Shown: one piece after another, positions 23,693-32,476 of the stretch
Numbering within the stretch: the stretch's first letter is position 1
Layout: each line of letters starts with the position of its first letter
NCBI GenBank assembly: GCA_022820625.1
Contig: JAJEFE010000040.1
Coordinates: 1-60,536, forward strand
Length of the DNA stretch: 60,536 nucleotides
Direction: 5' to 3'
From: Gammaproteobacteria bacterium
GTDB lineage: Bacteria; Pseudomonadota; Gammaproteobacteria; Steroidobacterales; Rariloculaceae
The notes under the pieces: generated by a model
The model's input: the letters and a program-made list of their open reading frames with translations, nothing else
The model's database searches: none
What the model was told of the DNA's origin: nothing
Program-made: the position numbers and the translations under genes

Positions 23693-23980
23693 TCAGTCCT
23701 TCTCCCCGACGACCCCTTCCAAAGTGGTCTCGGCCGCGTCGAACATCCGCGCGAGCACCCGCCTGTGCTGTTGCTTCAGTTGTTCGACCTGTTGCCAGAG
23801 CACGTCCGTGATGGCCTTCATCGCTTGCTCACGCTGTTCGGGAGAAAGCGTGATGTCATTCTTGAATTCGTATTTCTCGACCGTGAATTCGGCGATGTCC
23901 GAGATGTTGTCCCCGACGATGTTGAAATCCACGGCGTACCTGACGGACAGGATTTTTTCTTCGACACCGCTGTTTGCCAT
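23693..23980 (-). CDS. Hypothetical protein (95 residues)
   Basis: Not recognised. The sequence begins with a beta-like stretch (EEKILSVRYAVDFNIVGDNISDIAEFTVEKYEF) and ends in a helical, Gln/Glu-rich segment that could form a coiled coil. No signal peptide or membrane span. It lies 45 bp downstream of a STAS-domain gene on the same strand and is probably co-transcribed, so a role with that protein is possible but not shown. Confidence 0.6.
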   Translation of the reverse strand: MANSGVEEKILSVRYAVDFNIVGDNISDIAEFTVEKYEFKNDITLSPEQREQAMKAITDVLWQQVEQLKQQHRRVLARMFDAAETTLEGVVGEKD

Positions 23981-24025
23981 CCCTCGGACTCCGGTGGGAA
24001 CTTTGGTTGACGCTGTTGGATGCCG

Positions 24026-24364
24026 TTAGCCGCCGACCGCGGCAATGGCATCGGACTGGGACGAGTGGGTGGAAATGATCTGGTCGAACCCACTGATCTG
24101 AAAAATCTCCGCGATGGGCTCGGAAAGCGAGCAGAGCGCGAACTTGACGTTGCGCTTGCCCAGGGTCTTGGCTATTAGCAGGATCGCGCGCAAACCGGCA
24201 CTGCTTATGTAGGAGAGATCCTCGCAATCGATGATGACAGGGCCCTCGCAATCGCGGATGGCGGCTTGCACGGCCGCTTCGAAGTCCCGCGCGTTGGCGC
24301 CGTCGATGCGGCCCGCGGCCCTGGCGATCAGCGCACCGTCCCTGTTCTCGGTGGAAATTTCCAT
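24026..24364 (-). CDS. STAS-domain protein (anti-sigma-factor-antagonist-like)
   Basis: A stand-alone 112-residue STAS domain. The phosphorylatable loop is intact: DLSYISSAGLRAILL, where the second serine matches the SpoIIAA-type phosphosite. Such proteins bind an anti-sigma factor or serine kinase in a partner-switching pathway. No kinase or phosphatase partner is in the window, so the target is unknown. The ATG at 24364 is preceded by a good promoter (24400-24427). Confidence 0.85.
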   Translation of the reverse strand: MEISTENRDGALIARAAGRIDGANARDFEAAVQAAIRDCEGPVIIDCEDLSYISSAGLRAILLIAKTLGKRNVKFALCSLSEPIAEIFQISGFDQIISTHSSQSDAIAAVGG

Positions 24365-24399
24365 CTGCCCATGTTTCCAGAATGGTTCAACAGCGGCGC

Positions 24400-24427
24400 A
24401 GTATACCAATTACCCCTTGCAGCACAA
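24400..24427 (-). promoter_or_regulatory. Predicted sigma70 promoter of the STAS gene
   Basis: On the minus strand: TTGTGC (24427-24422), 16-nt spacer, TATACT (24405-24400), with an extended TGG in front of the -10. The first downstream gene is the STAS protein, 36 bp away. Confidence 0.55.
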
Positions 24428-24502
24428 TCACGTTCCCCGAAAATCGGGCCTGTTTGGGCAGCTGGCCCGAATCCGGCCCGAAACACGGGCTCGTGGCGCA
24501 AG

Positions 24503-24817
24503 CTAACCGGACGGGTCGGCAGCCCCACACTGCCAGCAGGCCGCGAACTGCCCTTCATTGCTCTCGCCACAGCGCCGGCATCGCCAGGGTCCGCGCGGTG
24601 CGGCGGCGTTCTCCATGTCACGGATCAGGGCCTGCGCCCGGGCAAGGTCTTCATCCCTGAGCACCCAGAGTTCCGGGAGACATTCCAGAAACGGAATCTC
24701 CCCCAGACCGCCGGAGAGTTGCTCGTTCCTTACCACGCAGGCGATTCCGGACTGCTCGAGCATGTTCCGGACATGGCCCACATGGGCCAGGGATTCATGG
24801 GAGATCAATCGTTTCAT
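24503..24817 (-). CDS. DUF2007-type protein with C-terminal zinc ribbon
   Basis: 104 residues. The N-terminal part (about 1-70) matches the DUF2007 putative signal-transducing fold (HVRNMLEQSGIACVVRNEQL, LWVLRDEDLARAQAL). The C-terminus is a small zinc ribbon with WRCRRCGESNEGQF and ACWQCG. It lies 29 bp after trpA on the same strand and may be transcribed with the trp operon. Function unknown. Confidence 0.75.
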   Translation of the reverse strand: MKRLISHESLAHVGHVRNMLEQSGIACVVRNEQLSGGLGEIPFLECLPELWVLRDEDLARAQALIRDMENAAAPRGPWRCRRCGESNEGQFAACWQCGAADPSG

Positions 24818-24846
24818 GGCTTGGCGGCCGTCACGGACTACGCCTG

Positions 24847-25608
24847 TCAGGGCCGCAGACCGGAAAGAAACTCGGTCGGGCTGTCACCGCGCTCCAGGAT
24901 CTCCACCAGGGCGGAGCCAATGACCACGCCGTCAGCGTGACGGGCGATGCGCGCCACCTGCTCCCGGGTCCGCACGCCGAATCCCGCGCAGACGGGCACA
25001 CGCGAATGCTCCTTGACAGCACGAATGTAGTTCGTGAGTTCCGTGGGCAGATCCACCTCTCCTCCGGTGATCCCGGTTCGCGTGACCGCATACACAAATC
25101 CCTGGCTTTGTGCGCAAAGCCCGGAAAGGCGTTCAGCGGGAGTGGCAGGCGTCACGAGCTGCACCAGTGCCAGACCCTCCGGTTCCAGGGATGCCCTGAA
25201 AGGCGCACTTTCCTCGAAGGGCAGATCGGGCACGATGAAGCCGCTCACACCCGCTTCCCGGGCGCGGGCAGCAAGCTCGTCGTAGCCGAACGCGAGCAGC
25301 GGATTCAGGTAGCTCATCAACAGCAGCGGAGCCGCCGGCGGCGTGCTTCGCCCGGCCAGTCGATCCAGGATCCATCGCAGACTCACGCCATTCTCGATGG
25401 CGGCGTGGCTGGAACGCTGAATGGTCACGCCGTCCGCCATGGGGTCGGTGAAGGGAACGCCGATCTCCACTGCATCGGACGCGGCCTCTACTTGCGAAAG
25501 GACGTCCAGAAAGCTGTCCGTGGACGGGTATCCGGCGGTCAGAAAGGCGATCAGGGCCGGACCGTCGGATGCTTCGAGCGCCCGTTCGATGGCCTTATGC
25601 GGCAACAT
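24847..25608 (-). CDS. trpA: Tryptophan synthase alpha subunit
   Basis: It cleaves indole-3-glycerol phosphate to indole, which passes to TrpB. The 253-residue TIM barrel has the catalytic Glu in VEIGVPFTDPMADG, the conserved AFLTAGYP, the phosphate loop GFGVRTREQV and HADGVVIGSALV. It overlaps trpB by 14 bp and is the last enzyme gene of the operon. Confidence 0.96.
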   Translation of the reverse strand: MLPHKAIERALEASDGPALIAFLTAGYPSTDSFLDVLSQVEAASDAVEIGVPFTDPMADGVTIQRSSHAAIENGVSLRWILDRLAGRSTPPAAPLLLMSYLNPLLAFGYDELAARAREAGVSGFIVPDLPFEESAPFRASLEPEGLALVQLVTPATPAERLSGLCAQSQGFVYAVTRTGITGGEVDLPTELTNYIRAVKEHSRVPVCAGFGVRTREQVARIARHADGVVIGSALVEILERGDSPTEFLSGLRP

Positions 25609-26875
25609 GGGCGGCCTCCTTGACGGCCGCGGTCGCGACCGGAAAGCGGCGCAGGATCGGCATGTCCTTGTCGCCGCGGCCGGAAAGCCCGATCAGAATT
25701 CTCGCGCCGGGATTCTCGGCGGCCCAGCGGCGGGCGCCTGCGATGGCGTGAGCGCTCTCCAGCGCCGGCAGGATGCCCTCGGCGGCGCAGCACTCGGCGA
25801 CGGCATCCAGCGCCTCTTCGTCACTGGCAGTGACATAGTTCACCCGGCCGATCATCTGCAGCAGCGAGTGTTCCGGTCCCACGCCCGGGTAGTCCAGACC
25901 GGCCGATACGGAATGGGTCTCCTGTATCTGGCCGTCGTCATCATAGAGCAGCATGGAATGGGCGCCGTGGAGCACACCGGGCCGGCCGCCGCTCAACGTC
26001 GCCGAATTGTCACCCAGTGCCCCTCCCCGCCCGCCGGCCTCCACGCCGACGAGCGCCACATCCTCATCCCCAATGAATTCGTGGAACAGCCCGATGGCGT
26101 TGGAGCCGCCGCCGACGCACGCGAATACGGCATCCGGCATGCCCGCGCGAGCCGCGAGCTGAGCCTTCGCCTCCCGGCCGATCACCGCCTGCAACTCGCG
26201 AACCAGGTAGGGATACGGATGCGGGCCGACAGCGGACCCCAGCAGATAGTGGGTCCCCCCGGGATCCGTGACCCAGTCCTGGATCGCTGCGTCGATGGCG
26301 GCCCGCAGGGTCCGATCCCCGGAAGCGACCGGGACCACGGTGGCGCCAAGTCGATGCATGCGGTCCACGTTGGGGGCCTGTCGCTCGACATCCACCTCGC
26401 CCATGTAGACCACGCACGGCAGCCCCAGGCGGGCACAGGCTGCGGCAGCGGCCACGCCATGCTGTCCCGCACCGGTCTCCGCGACGATCCGCTCGGCGCC
26501 GATCGCCTGCGCAAGGAGCCCCTGGCCGATAGCGTTGTTGATCTTGTGGGCGCCGGTGTGGGTCAGGTCCTCGCGTTTCATCCACACTTCCGCACCCCAC
26601 CGGTCTGACAGGCCCGCCGCGTGCGTCAGCGCCGTCGGCCGCCCTACCCAGTCCTGCAACTCTTCATTCAGACTTTGTTGAAACCTTTTATCCGGCAGTA
26701 ACCGGTAGACGCCCCCAGTAAGCCGTTGTATCGCCGGCATGAGCGTCTCCGGAACGTAGCAGCCGCCGAACGGCCCGAATCGACCCCTGGCGTCGGGGAG
26801 CCTGCCTTCCTGGAGATCTTTCAGTAGCCGGGTGTGCTCGGCAGCCGCCGTTGGCGTTCTCGGACTAGTGGACAT
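25595..26875 (-). CDS. trpB: Tryptophan synthase beta subunit
   Basis: The PLP enzyme that joins indole and serine. The 426 residues show GRFGPFGGCYVPETL, the PLP-lysine motif THTGAHKINNA, AETGAGQHGVA, the glycine-rich phosphate site CVGGGSNAIG and the C-terminal LSGRGDKDM. The start is ATG at 26875, which overlaps the trpF stop by 11 bp. Confidence 0.97.
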   Translation of the reverse strand: MSTSPRTPTAAAEHTRLLKDLQEGRLPDARGRFGPFGGCYVPETLMPAIQRLTGGVYRLLPDKRFQQSLNEELQDWVGRPTALTHAAGLSDRWGAEVWMKREDLTHTGAHKINNAIGQGLLAQAIGAERIVAETGAGQHGVAAAAACARLGLPCVVYMGEVDVERQAPNVDRMHRLGATVVPVASGDRTLRAAIDAAIQDWVTDPGGTHYLLGSAVGPHPYPYLVRELQAVIGREAKAQLAARAGMPDAVFACVGGGSNAIGLFHEFIGDEDVALVGVEAGGRGGALGDNSATLSGGRPGVLHGAHSMLLYDDDGQIQETHSVSAGLDYPGVGPEHSLLQMIGRVNYVTASDEEALDAVAECCAAEGILPALESAHAIAGARRWAAENPGARILIGLSGRGDKDMPILRRFPVATAAVKEAAHVAA

Positions 26876-27464
26876 GAGCCTGTTCTCTTTCTGCAGCCCG
26901 AACCCGGGCGATGAATTCCCTGATTTTTCGAGGGTCCTTGATGCCGCGCGAGCATTCCACTCCGCTGGACACGTCCACGCCCCATGGCCGGACGGTCTCG
27001 ATGGCCTCGCCAACGTTGTCGCAGTCCAGTCCACCGGCGAGAATCAGGCGGGTGCGGACTGCAACGCGGGCAGCCCCCGGCCAGTCGGCCCGCTCGCCAT
27101 GGCCGCTTTGCGCGCCCTCGAACAGGACCCGCGCGGGCAATCGACCGGCTGACGGGCCCGCGTTACGGTAGACCGGCAGCGGCTTGCAGCCCAATCGTCC
27201 CAGGGGTGCGAAATCCTCGGCATCGGTTTGCAGCCAGTCGGGTTCGAATGCGTCCCTGACCTGCGCCCAGTCCCCGGCGGTGGGATGGCGCATGACCGCG
27301 ACTCGAATGACCCGGCCTTCGAGGTTGCCGCACAGGGCGCGCGCCTGCTCGGGAGTCACCCGCCTGGGCGAGTCGGTGAATACGAATCCAAGCGCGTCTG
27401 CTCCAGCGTCGACGGCAACCGCAACGTCGTCGGGGGTGCTCAGGCCGCAGATCTTTATAAACAC
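26865..27464 (-). CDS. trpF: Phosphoribosylanthranilate isomerase
   Basis: The third tryptophan step, an Amadori rearrangement in a TIM barrel. Motifs: KICGLSTPDDVAVAVDAGADALGFVF with the catalytic Cys, AVMRHP, LAGGLDCDNVGEAI and GVDVSSGVECSRGIKD. The 199 residues are typical. It starts with GTG and overlaps trpC by 10 bp. It is separate from trpC, unlike the fused E. coli enzyme. Confidence 0.95.
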   Translation of the reverse strand: MFIKICGLSTPDDVAVAVDAGADALGFVFTDSPRRVTPEQARALCGNLEGRVIRVAVMRHPTAGDWAQVRDAFEPDWLQTDAEDFAPLGRLGCKPLPVYRNAGPSAGRLPARVLFEGAQSGHGERADWPGAARVAVRTRLILAGGLDCDNVGEAIETVRPWGVDVSSGVECSRGIKDPRKIREFIARVRAAEREQAHVH

Positions 27465-28312
27465 GGCCTGCTCCTCACGGCCTGTGTCCCGGCCGCAGTC
27501 ATTGCCGCCAATGCCCGCGAGGCATCGGCGGCTTGCATCAGCGCAGAGCCCACCAGCGCTGCACGGTAGCCGATAGAAGCAACCGCAGCGATATCTTCGG
27601 CGCCTTCAATCCCGCTCTCTGCGACGGCCGGCAAGTGAGGCGGCAGGTACGGCGCCAACAGGCGAAACCGGTCCCGGTTGACTGCAAGATCCCGCAGGTC
27701 CCGGCAGTTGACTCCGCAGAGCAGCGACGCGGCGCCGTCCGGTGGTGCGCCGATCCCGCCGATGCGCTCCAGATCGGCTTCGTCGAATCCTTCCAGCAAG
27801 ACAAACAGCCCGCACTGGGCGGCGCAGGCCAGCAGGTCCGCAACCTCCGCATCGTCCAGCATGGTTACGATCACAAGCACGCCACCGGCGCCGGCAGCCC
27901 GTGCCTCCAGGACCTGGTACGGGTCGGTGAGGAAGTCCTTGCGCATGGCGGGAATCCGGTACGCCATCAACGGCCCCGCGGCCTGGCGCAGATCGTCCAG
28001 GCTGCCGCGAAACTCGTCCGGTTCGGTAAGAACCGAAACGGCCGAGGCGCCGCCGGCGCCATAGGATCGGACCTGTGCTTCACCGTCGAAATCCTGCGCC
28101 GCAAGCATCCCTGCGGCCGGTGAGCGGTACTTGAGTTCCGCGATCATGCAGAACTCCCGCAGCCTGAGTGGCGGCGGAGGCGGCGTTGCCAGTGCCCGTG
28201 CCAGCAGCGCCCCCTCGGGCTCCCGCTTTCGGGCTTCGCGCACCCGCTCACGGCTGCTTTTCGCCATCCTCCCGAGAAAGGATTCACCCGCGGATTGCCG
28301 AGCTGCCGCCAT
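27455..28312 (-). CDS. trpC: Indole-3-glycerol phosphate synthase
   Basis: It closes the indole ring from CdRP. The 285-residue TIM barrel has MIAELKYRSPAAG with the catalytic lysine, SVLTEPDEFRGSLDDL, MRKDFLTDPYQVLEARAAGA, GVNCRDL and AESGIEG. The ATG at 28312 follows TTGAGGATA, 5 bp after the trpD stop; further upstream the frame reads through trpD and is not coding. Confidence 0.95.
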   Translation of the reverse strand: MAAARQSAGESFLGRMAKSSRERVREARKREPEGALLARALATPPPPPLRLREFCMIAELKYRSPAAGMLAAQDFDGEAQVRSYGAGGASAVSVLTEPDEFRGSLDDLRQAAGPLMAYRIPAMRKDFLTDPYQVLEARAAGAGGVLVIVTMLDDAEVADLLACAAQCGLFVLLEGFDEADLERIGGIGAPPDGAASLLCGVNCRDLRDLAVNRDRFRLLAPYLPPHLPAVAESGIEGAEDIAAVASIGYRAALVGSALMQAADASRALAAMTAAGTQAVRSRPCL

Positions 28313-28317
28313 TATCC

Positions 28318-29349
28318 TCAATCCACGCTGGCCGCAAACGCCTGCAGCTGTTCCACGAACGCACGCCCGCCGCCTTCCGCAAGGACCGTGCGAGCACGCT
28401 GAACCGCACTGGCCGCGTCGGGGGCCGCGCCGGTCACCTCCAGTGCCAGCGCCGCGCCAAGAACCAGGGCGTCCCGGTGCGCCTGCGTGTCGCCCCCGCA
28501 CAGCGCGTTGCGCAGGCGCGCCGCATTTTCCTCCGGTTCACCACCCTTCAGCGCTTCTTCCGTGCAACGGGAAAGACCGTAGTCAGCTGGGTCGCGCACC
28601 GTCCGGACCACTGAACCCGAACGTACGTCGAAACAGACAAACGGCCCCACGGGCGTGGGTTCGTCCCAGCCGCAGGCACCGTGCACCACGATACTTCGCG
28701 TCGCTTCCATCCCGGACAGAGTCTCCGCCATGAGTTCCGCCATGGGCTCGCTGAACGCGCCGATGACATTGAAGGGCGGTCGTGCCGGGTTGGTCAGCGG
28801 CCCGAGGATATTGAACAGGGTGCGCACGCCCATGGCCGCGCGCACCGGTCCGATGTGGCGCATTGCCGGATGGTGGTTGGGAGCGAACAGGAACGTGAAG
28901 CCCGTGTCCCGCAGACAGGCGCCGATCTGTTGATCAACGAGCGGCACGGGCAGGCCCAGCGCCATCAGCGCGTCGGCGCTGCCGGAACGGCTGGAAATGG
29001 ATCGATTGCCGTGTTTGACCACCTGCGCGCCGCAGGCAGCCGCAAGCAGCGCGCTGCCCGTGGACAGGTTGAGGCTGGCCGAGCCGTCGCCGCCCGTGCC
29101 GACAATATCCACATAGGCGCCGTCGTCCGGAATGTCCGGCCTCACCGCCAGGTCGCGCATGGCACGGGCCGCCCCCCTGATCTCCGCCGCCACCTCGCCT
29201 TTCGCCCTGAGCGCCGCCAGCAGCCCGCCCGCCAGGGGAGCCGCAAGCTCGCCCGCGCCCATGGCATGCAGCATCGACTCCGATTCTTCCTCGGTGAGAT
29301 GGGTACCCGCGAGTACCTTCGTAAGCCATGTCACGGCATGTGAACTCAT
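28318..29349 (-). CDS. trpD: Anthranilate phosphoribosyltransferase
   Basis: It transfers phosphoribose from PRPP to anthranilate. The 343 residues contain the PRPP site VDIVGTGGDGSASLNLST, KHGNRSISSRSGSADALMALG, APNHHPAMRHIGPVR and FNILGPLTNPARP. The ATG at 29349 lies 2 bp past the trpG stop, with GGAG in the trpG 3' end as ribosome-binding site. Confidence 0.96.
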   Translation of the reverse strand: MSSHAVTWLTKVLAGTHLTEEESESMLHAMGAGELAAPLAGGLLAALRAKGEVAAEIRGAARAMRDLAVRPDIPDDGAYVDIVGTGGDGSASLNLSTGSALLAAACGAQVVKHGNRSISSRSGSADALMALGLPVPLVDQQIGACLRDTGFTFLFAPNHHPAMRHIGPVRAAMGVRTLFNILGPLTNPARPPFNVIGAFSEPMAELMAETLSGMEATRSIVVHGACGWDEPTPVGPFVCFDVRSGSVVRTVRDPADYGLSRCTEEALKGGEPEENAARLRNALCGGDTQAHRDALVLGAALALEVTGAAPDAASAVQRARTVLAEGGGRAFVEQLQAFAASVD

Positions 29350-29351
29350 CG

Positions 29352-29954
29352 TCAATCTCCGGGGGATTCGGATTCGGCGACCCGGTTCTTCAGGAAGTTG
29401 CCGAGAAGCTCCGGGCCGTGCGGCGTCAGAACGCTTTCCGGATGATACTGCACGCCTTCCACCGCCAGACGCCTGTGGCGCACGCCCATGATCTCGCCGT
29501 CCCCGGTCCGCGCCGTGACCTTCAGAACGTCCGGTACGCGGTTGCGCCGCGCCGCCAGGGAATGGTAGCGGCCGGCTTCGAAGGGATTCGGCAGGCCACG
29601 GTAAATATCGGCTCCGTCGTGGCTGACCTGCGATGTCTTGCCGTGCATCAGGCTGCCCGCGGAGACGATCTCGCCGCCGAAGTGCTCCACGATGCACTGG
29701 TGTCCCAGGCAGACCCCAAGAACAGGAATCCTGCCGGCAAAACGCTCGATCATCGCAAGCGATACGCCGGCGTCCGAGGGCCGGCCAGGTCCCGGTGAGA
29801 TGACCAGGTGAGTCGGTTTGCAGGACTCAGCCGTATCGGCATCGATGGCATCGTTTCGATAGACCGTGACCTCCGCATCCAGCACGAGAAACGCCTGCAC
29901 CAGGTTGTAGGTGAAGGAGTCGTAGTTGTCGATCAACAGCAGCCGCGCGCTCAC
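29352..29954 (-). CDS. trpG: Anthranilate synthase component II (glutaminase)
   Basis: A class I glutamine amidotransferase giving ammonia to TrpE. The triad is visible: Cys in [11 protein letters not shown], and His/Glu in VQYHPESV; N-terminal [12 protein letters not shown] is diagnostic. 200 residues. It starts with GTG, overlapping the trpE stop by 4 bp (GTGA). A second role in folate synthesis as PabA is possible, since in many bacteria one TrpG serves both. Confidence 0.96.
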   Translation of the reverse strand: MSARLLLIDNYDSFTYNLVQAFLVLDAEVTVYRNDAIDADTAESCKPTHLVISPGPGRPSDAGVSLAMIERFAGRIPVLGVCLGHQCIVEHFGGEIVSAGSLMHGKTSQVSHDGADIYRGLPNPFEAGRYHSLAARRNRVPDVLKVTARTGDGEIMGVRHRRLAVEGVQYHPESVLTPHGPELLGNFLKNRVAESESPGD

Positions 29955-31348
29955 AACCCTTCCTCCGCTATTTCCATCGCACGGCGAAGAATGGCGCTCT
30001 TGGCCATCACCTCATGGTGCTCGAACTCCGGATCGCTGTCGGCAACGATACCCGCCCCGGCCTGAAAGCTGTACCTGTCGTCATGAAACACCAGCGTGCG
30101 GATGGCGATGGCCTGGTCCATGTTGCCGTTCTTCGAAAGGTAGCCCACGGAACCCCCGTAGAGCCCCCTGGCAACCGGCTCCAGTTCCGCTATCAGTTCC
30201 ATTGCGCGAACCTTGGGCGCACCCACCAGCGTGCCCGCGGGAAACGTTGCCGCGAACAGGTCCAACGCGTCGTGCTCCTCCTTCAATGTGCCGCGGACAC
30301 CGCTGACAATGTGCATGACGTGGCTGTAGCGCTCGATCTTGCGGTACGGGTTCACTTGGACGGTACCGCGTTCGGCGACCCGGCCGAGGTCGTTTCTCGC
30401 CAGGTCAACGAGCATGACGTGCTCGGCGTTCTCTTTCGGGTCCGCGAGCAGTTCCGCCTCCAGATCCGCATCCTCCCGCCTGGACGAGCCTCTCGGCCGC
30501 GTGCCCGCGATGGGCCTGAGCGAAGCCTGTCCCCGATCGAGCTTCACCAGCGCTTCGGGGGACGCACCCGCCACCTTGAGGGATCCCGACTCGAAGAAGA
30601 ACATGTAGGGAGAGGGGTTCAACAGCCGCAGCGCCCGGTAGCACGAGAAGGGATCCAGATTGCCGGAGCCGGAGAATCGCACCGACATCACGATCTGGTA
30701 GATGTCGCCGGCTGCGATATGCCCCTTGCAGCGGCGCACCGCGTCCATGAAATCGGCCTTTTCGTAGCTCGCCGCTGCCGGCGAGAACCCGCGGCGAGGA
30801 GTTCCTGCGGCCTGGCGGACGCCAATGCCGCCACGCAACGCGTGAATGACCTCCCGGCGAAGATGCCGGCGTTCCACCTCGGAACCGGAGTGCAGCAGCG
30901 CAACCCGCCGGGTGAGGTGATCGAACACCAGCAGGGACCGGGGCACGACCAGCACAGCCTGGGGCAGCCCCGGCAGCTCGGCCCGGTTGGGCGGCAACCG
31001 CTCGAAGTAGCGCACCACGTCGTAGCCGAACGCTCCCACGAGTCCCCCCGTATACGGCAGGCCATCGATCCTCGGCAGCAGTTCCGGGGCGATTTTCATC
31101 ATCCGGCGCAGCACCGCCAACCATTCGTCGGCCGTCGTGGGCCGCGGCACCTCGGAGCCGCCGACCAGCAACCGGTCGGCGTACAGTTCAAGGGCCGGCC
31201 CGGGACCGAAACCGAGAAACGAGTAACGGGCGAGGCGCTCGCCGCCCTCGACGCTCTCCAGCAGAAACCGGGGCTCAAAGTCCTTGAGCTTGAGCCAGGC
31301 CGATACCGGTGTATCGAGATCCGCCGCAATGTCGAACGGTGGTTGCAT
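29951..31348 (-). CDS. trpE: Anthranilate synthase component I
   Basis: The chorismate-using first step of tryptophan synthesis. The 465-residue chain has the feedback-inhibition motif [18 protein letters not shown] (Trp-binding LLES), then [57 protein letters not shown] and [29 protein letters not shown] precedes the ATG. Expression is likely attenuated by the leader at 31369-31513. Confidence 0.96.
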   Translation of the reverse strand: MQPPFDIAADLDTPVSAWLKLKDFEPRFLLESVEGGERLARYSFLGFGPGPALELYADRLLVGGSEVPRPTTADEWLAVLRRMMKIAPELLPRIDGLPYTGGLVGAFGYDVVRYFERLPPNRAELPGLPQAVLVVPRSLLVFDHLTRRVALLHSGSEVERRHLRREVIHALRGGIGVRQAAGTPRRGFSPAAASYEKADFMDAVRRCKGHIAAGDIYQIVMSVRFSGSGNLDPFSCYRALRLLNPSPYMFFFESGSLKVAGASPEALVKLDRGQASLRPIAGTRPRGSSRREDADLEAELLADPKENAEHVMLVDLARNDLGRVAERGTVQVNPYRKIERYSHVMHIVSGVRGTLKEEHDALDLFAATFPAGTLVGAPKVRAMELIAELEPVARGLYGGSVGYLSKNGNMDQAIAIRTLVFHDDRYSFQAGAGIVADSDPEFEHHEVMAKSAILRRAMEIAEEGL

Positions 31349-31368
31349 CGGACTTTCCTGTGATCTCC

Positions 31369-31405
31369 AAAAAAAAACCCATCCCCGAAAACACGAGATG
31401 GGTTT
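31369..31405 (-). terminator. trp attenuator terminator hairpin
   Basis: On the minus strand AAACCCATC (31405-31397) pairs with GATGGGTTT (31383-31375), a 9-bp stem followed by an unbroken T-run into 31369, ending 20 bp before trpE. The competing antiterminator would pair ACCCATCTC (31403-31395) with GAGAGGGT (31455-31448), which overlaps the leader-peptide stop. An upstream stem GGACGC (31465-31460) with GCGTCC (31424-31419) is also possible. This is the arrangement of classic ribosome-mediated trp attenuation. Confidence 0.85.
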
Positions 31406-31453
31406 GCATGACTGAAACGGACGCTTGGGTCAGATTACGCGCGCACTACCCTC

Positions 31454-31513
31454 TCACTGGCGTCCTCGCCACCAGCGCAGCAGACGTGCAGGTTGGCCCA
31501 TGGGTCCGTTCAT
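31454..31513 (-). CDS. trpL: trp operon leader peptide
   Basis: A 19-codon ORF encoding MNGPMGQPARLLRWWRGRQ. Tandem Trp codons (14-15, at 31474-31469) sit just before the region that can pair with the terminator stem. A ribosome stalled there when Trp-tRNA is scarce would free the antiterminator. No ribosome-binding site precedes the ATG, and the predicted transcription start is within a few bases of it, so the leader may be translated from a leaderless mRNA. Confidence 0.88.
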   Translation of the reverse strand: MNGPMGQPARLLRWWRGRQ

Positions 31514-31521
31514 GGCGCGAG

Positions 31522-31550
31522 AGTATGTGCCGTTCGCCCCAGAGGGTCAA
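31522..31550 (-). promoter_or_regulatory. trp operon promoter
   Basis: Minus strand: TTGACC (31550-31545), 17-nt spacer, CATACT (31527-31522). The predicted start lies around 31516-31513, at or just before the trpL ATG. No TrpR-like operator is obvious by eye. Confidence 0.75.
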
Positions 31551-31673
31551 GCGCTGTAGGAAAAGCCTGCTGAGAGAAAAACCGAAACATGTAAACGTGT
31601 GTACCCGATGGGCTATCCAGCAATGTGAGCGACACACCATGGGCAGCGCCCTAACAAACTCTTTCGGCTTGCG

Positions 31674-32138
31674 TCACGCCACAAGGCGATAGGATCCGGG
31701 TATTGTCCCATCGATACGCATTTTGCCCCTGGTGTTCGCCGCGGCCACGCACTTGGCGCTGATCTCCTCCACCTTCGCATCGTCAACCCGGCCTAGTCCC
31801 AACTTGATTGTCGCGTAGATGCGGATCAGTGCTTCCGCTGAACCGTCCATTGTCGTTTCGTCGCGTTCCCAGCGTGAAACGGTGAGCCGCTCCCTGTGAA
31901 GCAGTAAACCGAGTTGCGCCTGCGTCATGCCCATTTCCGAACGCAGGAACCGCAATTCGGCACCGGTCAAAGCACCTACGGATTCAACAAGGTATCTAGC
32001 AATCAAACGATGCAATCCGTTCGGATTGGAAATGCGGACTGTCTCTTCGCCATCGTCGTCGATCTGGCGAGTACCCTGAATCCACACGTTGGGCAGACCG
32101 CATTCCGTGTAGTGATAGGCCTCAGCTTTGGCATTCAT
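31674..32138 (-). CDS. XRE-family antitoxin/regulator of a DUF4258 toxin-antitoxin pair
   Basis: 154 residues. An N-terminal segment (YHYTECGLPNVWIQGTRQIDDDGEE) resembles that of antitoxin-type regulators. A helix-turn-helix follows at about 65-110 (LTGAELRFLRSEMGMTQAQL, LTVSRWERDE). It probably neutralises the upstream DUF4258 protein and represses its own operon through the palindrome at 32476-32492. The ATG overlaps the toxin stop by 4 bp. Base composition is lower in GC than the neighbouring trp operon, suggesting transfer. Confidence 0.75.
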   Translation of the reverse strand: MNAKAEAYHYTECGLPNVWIQGTRQIDDDGEETVRISNPNGLHRLIARYLVESVGALTGAELRFLRSEMGMTQAQLGLLLHRERLTVSRWERDETTMDGSAEALIRIYATIKLGLGRVDDAKVEEISAKCVAAANTRGKMRIDGTIPGSYRLVA

Positions 32139-32476
32139 CTAACGTCTTTCCACATGACAGTGACCACCTTGACGGCAGGATTGCGCGGATCCGGAATAAC
32201 GACCAAACAGATTTCCCTAGTACCTGAATTGGGGGATTTCCCGCAGATCTTGTATTTGCAGTAACCCGGTCGCGTGGACTCGCTTGGCTCTTCGTCGATA
32301 TAACCCGTTGCAAGAATGTACATTATGTCGGAGACGATGATACCTCTCTCCTCCATACGCTGCTTTGCATGGCGGGTATAAGCCAGCTCGAATTCGTCGA
32401 TTCCGGGGACGGCATAGGCATGTATACGCCTTTCGGCTTCCGCGCTACCCCAACAATTCCTATCTCTCGGCACCAT
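32135..32476 (-). CDS. DUF4258 family protein, probable toxin
   Basis: 113 residues with a DUF4258 core (about 28-112): YTRHAKQRMEERGIIVSDIMYIL, GYCKYKICG, REICLVVIPD and VKVVTVMWKD. The family is related to small RNase-like toxins and is commonly paired with an HTH antitoxin, as here (ATGA overlap with the next gene). The conserved His of RHAKQRM is a candidate catalytic residue. Activity is inferred from pairing, not shown. Confidence 0.7.
   Translation of the reverse strand: MVPRDRNCWGSAEAERRIHAYAVPGIDEFELAYTRHAKQRMEERGIIVSDIMYILATGYIDEEPSESTRPGYCKYKICGKSPNSGTREICLVVIPDPRNPAVKVVTVMWKDVR

Noticed and set aside
23571..23693. tRNA-Ser as an integration site
   Set aside because: No integrase and no second copy of the tRNA 3' end was found nearby.
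31674..32476. MqsRA toxin-antitoxin
   Set aside because: The toxin matches DUF4258 rather than MqsR, and the antitoxin lacks a CxxC zinc N-terminus.
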